Under the pieces are notes generated by a model. The model ran no database searches, was not told the origin of the DNA, and saw nothing but the letters and a program-made list of their open reading frames with translations. Of a stretch of 29,185 nucleotides of DNA, positions 16,180 through 23,369 are shown one piece after another. Every line of letters starts with the position of its first letter. Position 1 is the first letter of the stretch. Source of the stretch: JAUNQW01 sp043424615 (lineage in GTDB: Bacteria > Bacillota > Bacilli > Lactobacillales > Carnobacteriaceae_A); the NCBI GenBank assembly GCA_043424615.1, contig JBHWOX010000029.1, forward strand, positions 1-29,185, given 5' to 3'. Made by a program: the position numbers and the translations under genes.

Positions 16180-17127
16180 CTATTTCAATGCATCAACGAT
16201 GGTATCAATATTTTGTTTATACATGCCCACATAAGTTGAAGCTTCTCCATCCCCTAAGGAATCTGAATATAACTCCCCACCGATTTCAACTGAAAATCCG
16301 CGATCCTCTACAGCTTCCTGTAAGGCTTCAATGGTACGGCTAGGAACGGATGATTCGACAAAGATGGCCTTAATTTGATGGTCAACAATAAAGTCAGCTA
16401 GATTAGAAACATCAGCTGTTCCTGCTTCAGCTTCTGTTGAAATACCCTGTAAGCCGACGACCTCAAAGCCATACTCTTCACCAAAATATTCGAAAGCATC
16501 GTGGGCAGTGACTAAGAAACGGGAATTTTCTGGAACTTCTTCTACCCTGTTTCTAATGTAAGTGTCTAATTCTTCCAATTCTTTTTGGTAGGCTTCATTA
16601 TTGGAAGCATATGTTTCGGCATGGTCAGGATCTATTTCTGCCATTTGTTCAGAAACATAAGAAGCAATCTTGGCCCATTTTGGGACAGAGAACCAGATGT
16701 GGGGATCATTTTCTCCATCTTCAGTTTTTAAAATATCTCCTTCATCTAATGCATCTGCCATCTCGATAGTGGTTTTTCCTTGATCGACCAATTGAGCAAA
16801 AATGTCACCCATTTTACCTTCTAAATGTAGTCCATTATGAGCAGCTATGTCTGCTTCTTGAAGTTTATTGACATCTGAGGCTGAAGCTTGGTAACCATGA
16901 GGGTCTACGCCAACAGCCATCAGACTTTCTATTTCATATTGGTCGCCCACAATTTGATTGAAGAGGTCATCAATTTGCGTGGTGGTTGCAACCACTTGTC
17001 CACTTGCCTCTCCAGAGCTCCCTGTGTTTTCAGAGCTAGCAGTCGAAGAAGCGCTTTGACCTCCCCCACATCCTACTAAGGCTAAACAAGTGCTAAAAAT
17101 AAGTCCGAATTTTTTAATATTATTCAT
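16180..17127 (-). CDS. Metal-binding lipoprotein of an ABC importer (TroA/MntA-like)
   Basis: Extracellular solute-binding lipoprotein of cluster A-I, 315 residues. The signal peptide ends in lipobox LVGC with Cys20, followed by a Ser/Gly-rich linker to about residue 42. The four predicted metal ligands are visible: His77 (VDPHGY), His143 (NDPHIW), His209 (VTAHDAFEYF) and Asp289 (LYSDSLG). Pneumococcal PsaA-type Mn proteins carry Glu at the third position, whereas TroA and many Zn binders carry His, so the metal is not settled. There is no long His-rich loop as in ZnuA. The DtxR/MntR-type operator and two permeases favour Mn or Fe. It is the first gene of the operon. Confidence 0.92.
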   Translation of the reverse strand: MNNIKKFGLIFSTCLALVGCGGGQSASSTASSENTGSSGEASGQVVATTTQIDDLFNQIVGDQYEIESLMAVGVDPHGYQASASDVNKLQEADIAAHNGLHLEGKMGDIFAQLVDQGKTTIEMADALDEGDILKTEDGENDPHIWFSVPKWAKIASYVSEQMAEIDPDHAETYASNNEAYQKELEELDTYIRNRVEEVPENSRFLVTAHDAFEYFGEEYGFEVVGLQGISTEAEAGTADVSNLADFIVDHQIKAIFVESSVPSRTIEALQEAVEDRGFSVEIGGELYSDSLGDGEASTYVGMYKQNIDTIVDALK

Positions 17128-17150
17128 TTTTCTACCCTTTCACATCTTTT

Positions 17151-17170
17151 AATTTAGGTTAGCCTAAATT
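17151..17170. promoter_or_regulatory. DtxR/MntR-family operator of the metal importer operon
   Basis: AATTTAGGTTAGCCTAAATT is a 20-bp palindrome with 8-bp perfect arms. Its core TTAGGTTAGCCTAA matches the DtxR/IdeR-type consensus half sites. It sits 24 bases before the binding-protein start and abuts the -10, so a metal-loaded DtxR-family repressor would block transcription. Confidence 0.75.
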
Positions 17171-17197
17171 TTAGAGTCAGTCAAGCCTTAAAAACAA
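17168..17197 (-). promoter_or_regulatory. Candidate promoter of the metal importer operon
   Basis: On the minus strand TTGTTT (17197-17192), an 18-base spacer and TAAAAT (17173-17168). An alternative is TTGACT (17184-17179) with TAACCT inside the operator. Either way the operator overlaps the promoter. Confidence 0.5.
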
Positions 17198-17203
17198 AAT
17201 TAA

Positions 17204-17234
17204 TAAAAAAGCCTAACTCTTTAAGAGTTAGGCT
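17204..17234 (-). terminator. Terminator after the cystine symporter gene
   Basis: AGCCTAACTC and GAGTTAGGCT (within 17210-17234) form a stem of at least 10 bp with a TTTAA loop. On the minus strand it runs into TTTTTTATTAATTTTG. It lies 26 bases after the stop. Confidence 0.85.
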
Positions 17235-17260
17235 CGATATTATATAAGAAACAACATTTT

Positions 17261-18577
17261 TTAAATTTTATTTGAACTGGCCACTTGGGATGAAGACTCT
17301 TCCGACTGATAGGCATGAAGGTCTAAATCGTTTTCCCAAGCTGCAACAATCACACCGCTACTTCCACCTGCTTGAACATTGGTTGCTGTACGAGACATAT
17401 CAGCAATAGCTGAGATAGGGGTCATAACGATAATCATTTCGACCGGTAAACCTAGAGCTGCAAAGAGTGCAGTGGCAGTAATGGTTGCAGTGCCAGGGAC
17501 TCCCACAGTTCCAACAGAAACTAAAAGCGCAACAACAATCATATATAAGTAATTGACCAAGCCAAAATCAAGACCTAAAGTATTAACGGTGAAAATGGCT
17601 AAAATGACAGGCCAAATGGCTGCACATCCAGGCATTCCAAAAGTTGTACCAATGGAAGCGGCAAAGGATGCAATACGTTCAGGAACTCCCATACGTTTTT
17701 GGGCATCCACATTGGCTGAAATTGATCCGACTGATGATTGGGTAGAAAAAGCTAAAATCCAAACCGGTAAGAATTTTTTCAAGAAATGGAAAGGATTAAC
17801 GCGAGCTAAGCCTGCAATCATAGCTGGAGTCGTAATGAATGAGTGGAACAAGGTCGCTAGGTAAACTGCCCCTAAGACCACGAGTAGGGATCCCAGTGAG
17901 GCTAAGTCCATCTCCCCTACTTTATCAGCAATTAATGCTAGGACTGCATAAGGAGTAAATTTCACGACCATCCCAATGACAGAAAACATCACATGGTGGC
18001 CTGCTTCAATAAAATCAATAAAGGGTTGGATTTGTTTTTTATCCTGATAGATTAAAATCGCTATACCGATAAATAAGGCGAAAATAATTACTGGAATAAT
18101 ACGATTGTTGGCGGCTTCGTCAATGATATTTCTAGGGAAGAAGGCCACTATAGCTTCTAAAAAAGATGGGACTTCTGTCGTTTCTGCATTGCTTGGAACG
18201 GATATATGGGAATTGACCCCAACGCCTAAAAGAGTGGCGACAATAATCGCGATGACAGAACCTAAGACATTATGAATACTCAAGACGCCAATGGTTTTAG
18301 CCCCAATGGAACGTAAAGTAGACAAGTCTTCCAAAGAAATGATGGTTTTGATAATTGAAAATAAGAGCAGTGGAACAACAAAGGCCAGGAGTAAGTTGAC
18401 ATAAATTTGACCGATGGCTGCTAAGGGAGTGGTATGGCCGGAGAATATCAGACCTATGACTAAACCTATAGCAGCTGCGGCGAGGACACGAACTAAGAAG
18501 GATTGCCCTCTTTTATTTAAGTAATAAATGAACCCGAAGCCTATGAGAGCTACGGCTAAAGCGAGAATGGTTAACAT
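17261..18577 (-). CDS. tcyP: TcyP-like L-cystine symporter (DAACS/SLC1 family)
   Basis: Sodium- or proton-coupled importer of the dicarboxylate/amino acid:cation symporter family, 438 residues with about 8 helices plus re-entrant loops. The C-terminal substrate region IASFAASIGTTFGMPGCAAIWP, GVPGTATITATALFAALGLP and ISAIADMSRTATNV matches the branch containing the Bacillus cystine transporter TcyP better than glutamate transporters. STQSSVGSISANVDAQ is the first re-entrant loop (TcyP has SRSSAGAMPLNIEAQ). The ATG at 18577 has AGAGG eight bases upstream. Regulation is elaborate: a strong promoter, an adjacent palindrome, competing hairpins, and a Cys-rich upstream ORF that runs over the start. 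That leader supports a cystine/cysteine substrate. Specificity remains inference. Confidence 0.85.
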   Translation of the reverse strand: MLTILALAVALIGFGFIYYLNKRGQSFLVRVLAAAAIGLVIGLIFSGHTTPLAAIGQIYVNLLLAFVVPLLLFSIIKTIISLEDLSTLRSIGAKTIGVLSIHNVLGSVIAIIVATLLGVGVNSHISVPSNAETTEVPSFLEAIVAFFPRNIIDEAANNRIIPVIIFALFIGIAILIYQDKKQIQPFIDFIEAGHHVMFSVIGMVVKFTPYAVLALIADKVGEMDLASLGSLLVVLGAVYLATLFHSFITTPAMIAGLARVNPFHFLKKFLPVWILAFSTQSSVGSISANVDAQKRMGVPERIASFAASIGTTFGMPGCAAIWPVILAIFTVNTLGLDFGLVNYLYMIVVALLVSVGTVGVPGTATITATALFAALGLPVEMIIVMTPISAIADMSRTATNVQAGGSSGVIVAAWENDLDLHAYQSEESSSQVASSNKI

Positions 18578-18659
18578 TAATAATACCTCTTTCTATACAA
18601 CAACACACTTCATCATCATCTTGAACACAACATTGACAGTCAGCCATTTCACTTTCCAT
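18513..18659 (-). CDS. Cysteine-rich leader peptide upstream of and overlapping tcyP
   Basis: A 48-codon ORF starts at ATG 18659, with AAAGGA about nine bases upstream, and ends at TAA 18515-18513. Its first part reads MESEMADCQCCVQDDDEV and is followed by three more Cys codons. That gives six Cys in 21 codons (8, 10, 11, 19, 20, 21), all TGT. The last Cys codon ends six bases before the tcyP ribosome site, and the ORF then crosses the tcyP start in another frame for 65 bases; this tail (INVNHSRFSRSSHRL) looks like non-selected sequence. Its position before a cystine symporter suggests a sensor of charged tRNA-Cys: stalling at scarce Cys would clear ribosomes from the tcyP start. A small metal-binding protein is the alternative. 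I do not know a described family. Confidence 0.65.
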   Translation of the reverse strand: MESEMADCQCCVQDDDEVCCCIERGIINVNHSRFSRSSHRLRVHLLLK

Positions 18660-18695
18660 AGCCTCACATCCTTTCAACTAGAAGCTTAAATTTTG

Positions 18696-18724
18696 ATTTG
18701 GCAATTTCAAACAGCCAAATGGCT
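18696..18724 (-). promoter_or_regulatory. Mutually exclusive hairpins in the tcyP leader
   Basis: In the minus-strand transcript, AGCC/GGCT (18724-18721 and 18716-18713) can form one hairpin. ATTTGGC/GCCAAAT (18720-18714 and 18702-18696) can form a 7-bp alternative using the same GGC. They lie just upstream of the leader-peptide ribosome site. Neither is followed by a T-run, so they would act on translation or RNA stability rather than termination. Confidence 0.4.
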
Positions 18725-18800
18725 CCTATTTTTAATTGCTCTTACAAGCGAGCGATAATAAATCAAAAGAGTTGGCAGACTCTCTAATTAACTTGACTTG

Positions 18801-18829
18801 AATTTAGCATACTATTAGTAAGCTGTCAA
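18801..18829 (-). promoter_or_regulatory. Strong sigma-A promoter of the leader-tcyP unit
   Basis: On the minus strand a perfect TTGACA (18829-18824), a 17-base spacer and TAAATT (18806-18801), with an extended TG one base before the -10. It gives a leader of roughly 215-220 bases before the tcyP start. Confidence 0.8.
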
Positions 18830-18849
18830 TGAATATGTTAATATTCATT
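18828..18849. promoter_or_regulatory. Palindrome overlapping the tcyP -35, candidate operator
   Basis: AATGAATAT (18828-18836) and ATATTCATT (18841-18849) are perfect 9-bp arms four bases apart. The site begins inside the -35 hexamer and extends upstream of it, a position suited to an activator or repressor. No regulator gene is adjacent. Confidence 0.5.
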
Positions 18850-18950
18850 AGATTTATTTGAAGAAGGTTAACACTCTGGCATTTGAGCATCATTGGTCAC
18901 TTCCCTTACTTTTTACTATTCAATTAAATGAATAAATGTATATTGTTTCA

Positions 18951-18972
18951 CATAGGCGACTTAACGCTTATG
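18951..18972 (-). terminator. Weak hairpin after the UvrA-like gene
   Basis: CATAGGCG (18951-18958) and CGCTTATG (18965-18972) pair with one mismatch and lie 28 bases after the UvrA-like stop. No T-run follows on the minus strand, so termination here would be inefficient. The rest of 18850-18999 shows nothing I can name. Confidence 0.3.
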
Positions 18973-18999
18973 TAAGCCCTTTCTTAGAAAATTCCGCTT

Positions 19000-21273
19000 T
19001 TATTCTTTTTCAGCCCATTGCTTTAAAAATTTTCCGGTTGGCGTGCTTTGTTCGAGTAAATCTTTGGGATGACCTTGGAAGATCAGCTTCCCTCCTTCCC
19101 GGCCAGCTTGAGGTCCTAATTCAATCACCCAATCCGCTTGGGTTAAAAATGCAAGATTGTGTTCAATGGTGATGACGGTGTTTCCTTGGTCCACTAAGTG
19201 ATTAAGTAAGTTTAAGATATGATCAACATCCACCGGGTGCAAACCTACTGAAGGTTCATCTAATATATAAGTTTTACCTTGATATTGAAGCTGGCTAGCT
19301 AGTTTTAACCGCTGTAATTCTCCACCAGAAAAGGTATCGGTAGACTGACCTAATTTCAAATAAGCGAGGCCGACATCTTCTAAGGTGCGTAATTGGTGTT
19401 GAATTTTTTGGTTATCAAAATAATGGCGAGCGTCTTTCACACTTAAATCTAAGATTTCAGTGATGGTTTTCCCCTTATAAGAAAAGGACAAGGCCTCATC
19501 AGAGTAGCGACTACCTCCACAAGCCTCACAAGGAATGGTGACAGGATCTCCAAAAGCCACATCAGGCTTCAATTCTCCTTTCCCTTTGCATACCGGGCAA
19601 GCCCCAGTTGAATTAAAAGAGAATAAGCCAGGATCTTGGTCGTTCGCCTTTGCAAAAGCTTGACGAATAGCATCCATCATTCCCATATAAGTCGCTAAGG
19701 TTGATCGGGAAGAAGCGCCTATGGCTTTTTGATTGATGATAATGGTGTCATCTGGATAGTTAGGGGCTAATTCATCCAAAATTAAACTGGATTTCCCAGA
19801 GCCTGAAACGCCAGCAACATTCACAAAGACATTTTGTGGGATATCTAAGCTGAGATTTTTTAGATTATGACGGTTAGCTCGTTTAATTTCAATGGCGGAC
19901 GTCCATTCACGAGGGTTTTCATTAAAGGTCAATGGACGTTTCAGTGCTTGCCCTGTAGGTGTTTGTTCAGTTAGTTCTTTAGGAAGACCTTGGAAAATGA
20001 TGTGGCCTCCCTCTTCTCCGGCACCAGGTCCTAATTCCACAAGCAAATCCGCTTGGCTTATAATTTGAGGATGATGTTCTACCACAATGACTGTGTTGTG
20101 CAAGTCTCTTAAGTTTTTTAACATTTTTAGAAGTTGGTTGACTTCTGTTGGATGAAGGCCAGCAGAAGGTTCATCAAAAATAAAAGTCATATTATTCAAG
20201 GAAGATCCCAATTGCCGACCAATTTTCAAGCGTTGCGATTCTCCACCAGAAAGGCTAGCCACCTTTCGATTGAGAGTCAAATAGGACAAGCCAAGATCAA
20301 TTAAGCGTTCAATAACATCAATCGCTTGTTGGGCAATCGGGCGACCGAGGGGGTCATCAATGGCTTTTAATTCATCCAAGAGTTCAGGAAGTTCTAGGTT
20401 AACATAATCTGCGATATTGCAACCATTAATTTTAGAGGCCAAAACCCGAGGATTAAGCCCAGTCCCCTGGCAAGTAGGACAGGATTGATAGTTGGTCATA
20501 GCCAATACATCCTCATCATCAACTTCTTTTAACTGGCTAATATCCCGGTCGACATACAGCCGTTCAAAGCGTGGTAAAAGCCCGTCCCATTTTGATTGGT
20601 GTGGACCATTTTTCGTGTGAAAAGGCATAATGATATAGTCTTGATCTTTTGGTCCATAGATAAAAAGATCTTTCTTATCTTCTGGCCAGTCCTTAATGGG
20701 AGTATCGGGGTCGAAAATACCTCCAGTTATCATCCATCTTCCCTGCCAACCTGCTGGAGATAGGGGTTTAAATTGAACGGCATAATCTTTAAGTGATTTA
20801 TCAAAATCGATGAGCTTATTGATATCCGTTTGAATGCGCAGGCCATTTCCTGAACAGTCTGGACATTGACCAAAGGAAGACTTACTTGAATAATCAGTCG
20901 CTGATCCCATGGACGGTTCGCCTATTCTTGAAAATAACAAGCGTATGAAAGGACCAACTTCCATGTAAGAACCTACATTTGACTGTACATTGTTACCGAT
21001 GGGTTTTTGTTGGACGACTAAGACAGGACTTAAATTTTTCATGTCTTTAGCCTTGGGACGCTCATAAAGAGTCATGTGGCGGCGCAGGTATTGAGAAAAT
21101 TGGCGGGTCATCTGCCGCTGACTTTCAGTGGCCAAAGTTCCAAAAACCAAAGAAGATTTTCCCGAGCCTGATAAGCCAGAAAAAACAATGAGTTTTTCCT
21201 TGGGGAGTTCAAGGTCAATGTTTTTTAAGTTATTTTCTTCCATCCCTTTTAGGATAATGTGATCTTTAGACAT
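19000..21273 (-). CDS. UvrA-like ABC ATPase lacking the UvrB-binding region (UvrA2/DrrC type)
   Basis: Cytosolic tandem ABC ATPase of the UvrA family, 757 residues against about 940 for true UvrA. Both halves are complete: Walker A GLSGSGKSS (33-41) and GVSGSGKSS, signatures LSGGESQRLKIGRQL and FSGGELQRLKLASQL, and Walker B FIFDEPSAGLHP and YILDEPSVGLHP. Zinc-type Cys pairs occur as CPDCSGNG (137-140), CPTCQGTG, CPVCKGKG and CEACGGSR. The sequence goes from LLFSRIGEPS (about 112-121) directly to CPDC. The roughly 120-residue UvrB-binding domain and first zinc module of UvrA are therefore missing. Such short paralogs occur as UvrA2 and as antibiotic self-resistance proteins (DrrC). It sits alone behind its own leader. 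DNA binding is likely; function in repair or drug tolerance is open. Confidence 0.9.
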   Translation of the reverse strand: MSKDHIILKGMEENNLKNIDLELPKEKLIVFSGLSGSGKSSLVFGTLATESQRQMTRQFSQYLRRHMTLYERPKAKDMKNLSPVLVVQQKPIGNNVQSNVGSYMEVGPFIRLLFSRIGEPSMGSATDYSSKSSFGQCPDCSGNGLRIQTDINKLIDFDKSLKDYAVQFKPLSPAGWQGRWMITGGIFDPDTPIKDWPEDKKDLFIYGPKDQDYIIMPFHTKNGPHQSKWDGLLPRFERLYVDRDISQLKEVDDEDVLAMTNYQSCPTCQGTGLNPRVLASKINGCNIADYVNLELPELLDELKAIDDPLGRPIAQQAIDVIERLIDLGLSYLTLNRKVASLSGGESQRLKIGRQLGSSLNNMTFIFDEPSAGLHPTEVNQLLKMLKNLRDLHNTVIVVEHHPQIISQADLLVELGPGAGEEGGHIIFQGLPKELTEQTPTGQALKRPLTFNENPREWTSAIEIKRANRHNLKNLSLDIPQNVFVNVAGVSGSGKSSLILDELAPNYPDDTIIINQKAIGASSRSTLATYMGMMDAIRQAFAKANDQDPGLFSFNSTGACPVCKGKGELKPDVAFGDPVTIPCEACGGSRYSDEALSFSYKGKTITEILDLSVKDARHYFDNQKIQHQLRTLEDVGLAYLKLGQSTDTFSGGELQRLKLASQLQYQGKTYILDEPSVGLHPVDVDHILNLLNHLVDQGNTVITIEHNLAFLTQADWVIELGPQAGREGGKLIFQGHPKDLLEQSTPTGKFLKQWAEKE

Positions 21274-21467
21274 ATCGTTTCTACCCTTCTTCTACTTAAA
21301 CTTATTTTTCTATCATGCTTTCATCAACTAGCTTTAAAATAAGATAGATGATACAAAATGTAAAAGAAAAGGGACTAGTGTCTTTCATACCCTTAGATTT
21401 TTTCAGTGGCTAACCCTTCTCCCCCCTTTTTTAAAGATGTCCGTTTGAATGACTGACTAGCTAAAAT

Positions 21468-21570
21468 CCTTCGAAGAAGACCGCCGAAGGAATAAACATA
21501 TGCAAAATAAAAAATCCCATCTTCGTCGAACAGAGGTCATGGTCGTACGAGAAGACGAGATTTTATTTTG
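21468..21570. repeat. Imperfect inverted-repeat element in a 350-bp intergenic region
   Basis: The 21274-21623 gap holds no supported gene but is rich in dyads. CCTTCG (21468-21473) and CGAAGG (21485-21490) form one hairpin. CAAAATAAAAAATC (21503-21516) and GATTTTATTTTG (21559-21570) form the ends of a longer one with TCTTC/GAAGA inside. It could be a small mobile repeat (MITE or REP-like), a decayed leader, or an RNA. Copies elsewhere cannot be tested here. Confidence 0.35.
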
Positions 21571-21623
21571 TCGTGCTTTAATTTTTCTATGGTAGTTGCT
21601 CATTTGATGGCATTTAAGAGAGA

Positions 21624-22211
21624 TTAAGTCAGAAGATTTCCTTCTTCGATATGTTTTTTCAAGAGCTGGTCAGTCAATTCATATAATTTTTCTGATCCTG
21701 CTTGGGTTTGCTTTTGACGCTCATAAACCTGCCAAGCTTTGACCTGGTGACTCTTCCAGTCTCCCCCATCATTGGCATCATTCAAAAGAAGAGGTTGAAG
21801 ATTATCCATCGCTCGAACAAAACGAGCTTCAGGACTTTTTCTTTCCTCAAATTCATCAAACAAATCCATTAAATCTTGGGCTTGGTCTTCAGGTAATAGT
21901 GAATATAGCTGATGTTTAGCTTTTTCTTCACGCTCTTTTTGAGATTTTTTTCCTTCTTCATCATAGGCATAGGTATCTCCTGCCTCAATTTCTACGATAT
22001 CGTGAATCAAACACATCATAATCACTTTCAGTAGGTCTATGTCCTCATTCGAATATTCTTTTAGCAAATAGGCCATCATGGCCATATGCCAGGCGTGTTC
22101 AGCATCATTTTCTCGGCGTCCATGGCCGGTTAAATGAGTTTGGCGGAAAACGTTTTTGAGTTGGTCAATCTTTAAAATAAAGTCTAACTGTTGAGTCAAG
22201 CGATCTGTCAT
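21624..22211 (-). CDS. HD-domain hydrolase, 5'-deoxynucleotidase (YfbR/HDDC2)-like
   Basis: Cytosolic metal-dependent phosphohydrolase of the HD superfamily, 195 residues. The metal-site residues are in order: His39 in RENDAEHAWHM, the HD pair His70-Asp71 in MMCLIHDIVEIEAGD, and Asp136 in RFVRAMDNLQP. This arrangement is that of the YfbR/HDDC2 group, which dephosphorylates deoxynucleoside 5'-monophosphates. AAGGAAG lies about nine bases before the ATG. It lies about 100 bases downstream of nrdF on the same strand, which would place a dNMP-removing enzyme beside dNTP synthesis. No strong terminator separates them, so read-through is possible. The substrate is inferred from family. Confidence 0.82.
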   Translation of the reverse strand: MTDRLTQQLDFILKIDQLKNVFRQTHLTGHGRRENDAEHAWHMAMMAYLLKEYSNEDIDLLKVIMMCLIHDIVEIEAGDTYAYDEEGKKSQKEREEKAKHQLYSLLPEDQAQDLMDLFDEFEERKSPEARFVRAMDNLQPLLLNDANDGGDWKSHQVKAWQVYERQKQTQAGSEKLYELTDQLLKKHIEEGNLLT

Positions 22212-22315
22212 TTGTTATTCTTCCTTTTATCCTTAGTTTACGCCCTTCATTATAGAACAAGTTAAAAGAGAATCAAAGAAGTGATCGTTGAGGATAGGAG
22301 CGTAAGACTTATCCT

Positions 22316-23359
22316 TTAAAAATCATAATCGTCATCATCCATGGCTTCTGCTTCCCCCATTAAATATGAAGCCCCCACTTGGGAGAAGAAATCATGGTTG
22401 GCTGAATCTGTCGATAGGCCATTGATAACTACCGGATTACAATCTTCGACCTCGGCGTGATCAAAAAGTGACTCAAAGCCGAGATTTTGCAGAGCCTTAT
22501 TGGCATTGTATTTTACAAACGTTTTGACTTCATTAGTCCAACCAATAGCATCGTAGACCTTTTCAGTATAAATCATTTCATTATCGTAAAGGTCATATAA
22601 GAGCTCATACATCCATTCTTTTAACTCTTCCTGCTCCTCTGCTTGTAATTCGTCAAAACCGAGTTGGAATTTATAACCAATGTAGGTTCCATGAACACTT
22701 TCGTCTCGGATAATCAATTTTATAATTTCAGCAACATTTGCTAGTTTGTTGTGACCAAGATACCAAAGAGGAGCGAAAAATCCAGAATAAAAGAGGAAAG
22801 ATTCTAAAAATACAGATGCAATTTTTTTCTTCAACCCATTTATTTTACGGACTTGAGGCGAGCCAGTCGCTGGCAGTTGGTAGATTTCATTGACCCGTTT
22901 AGCCTTGTATTGCAATTCAGTATTGGTATTACCCCAATCAAAAATGGCGTCAATATCTTTGGAAGGATTCAAGGAAATAAAAATGGTGGAATAGGATTTA
23001 GCGTGAACAGATTCCATAAAATGAATGTTAGACAGAACTGCAAGCTCATGCTGGGTTCGAGCATCAGGGCGTAGTACGATGGCTCCTTCTTCTGATTGTA
23101 AACTATCCAGCAAAGTCAAGCCTACAAAAGCGCGATTGATGACTTGTTTTTCATCCTCGCTGAGGGTTCTCCAGTCTGAGCGATCATCTGAAACTGGAAT
23201 GCGGGTGTCTAACCAGAATTGCTCTACTAATTTTTCCCAAGTCATTTTGTCTAAAGTGTCTTCGATTTGATTCCAATCGATAGCCTTATAATAGACGACT
23301 GGCTGATGGTAAGTTTTTCCATATTGTAATTGGTTAAAATAATCTTGGTGTTGAGTCAT
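22316..23359 (-). CDS. nrdF: Class Ib ribonucleotide reductase, small (radical) subunit
   Basis: Carries the dimetal site and tyrosyl radical that starts catalysis in NrdE; in class Ib the working cofactor is usually Mn2-Tyr assembled with NrdI. Metal ligands are visible in family order: Asp85 (LLDSLQSEEG), Glu116 and His119 (HFMESVHA), Glu186 (VFLESFLFY), and Glu220 and His223 (IRDESVHG). The radical Tyr is Tyr123 in HAKSYS. The C-terminal acidic tail ending DDDDYDF is the part that docks on the large subunit. The 347 residues match NrdF. AAGGAGG lies five bases upstream of the ATG, 10 bases after the nrdE stop. It is the last gene of nrdHIEF. Confidence 0.96.
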   Translation of the reverse strand: MTQHQDYFNQLQYGKTYHQPVVYYKAIDWNQIEDTLDKMTWEKLVEQFWLDTRIPVSDDRSDWRTLSEDEKQVINRAFVGLTLLDSLQSEEGAIVLRPDARTQHELAVLSNIHFMESVHAKSYSTIFISLNPSKDIDAIFDWGNTNTELQYKAKRVNEIYQLPATGSPQVRKINGLKKKIASVFLESFLFYSGFFAPLWYLGHNKLANVAEIIKLIIRDESVHGTYIGYKFQLGFDELQAEEQEELKEWMYELLYDLYDNEMIYTEKVYDAIGWTNEVKTFVKYNANKALQNLGFESLFDHAEVEDCNPVVINGLSTDSANHDFFSQVGASYLMGEAEAMDDDDYDF

Positions 23360-23369
23360 CTTATCCTCC

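Noticed and set aside
18660..18800. T-box or S-box riboswitch in the tcyP leader
   Set aside because: No T-box antiterminator motif (TGGNACCGCG type), no specifier-loop architecture, no S-box core and no terminator were found.
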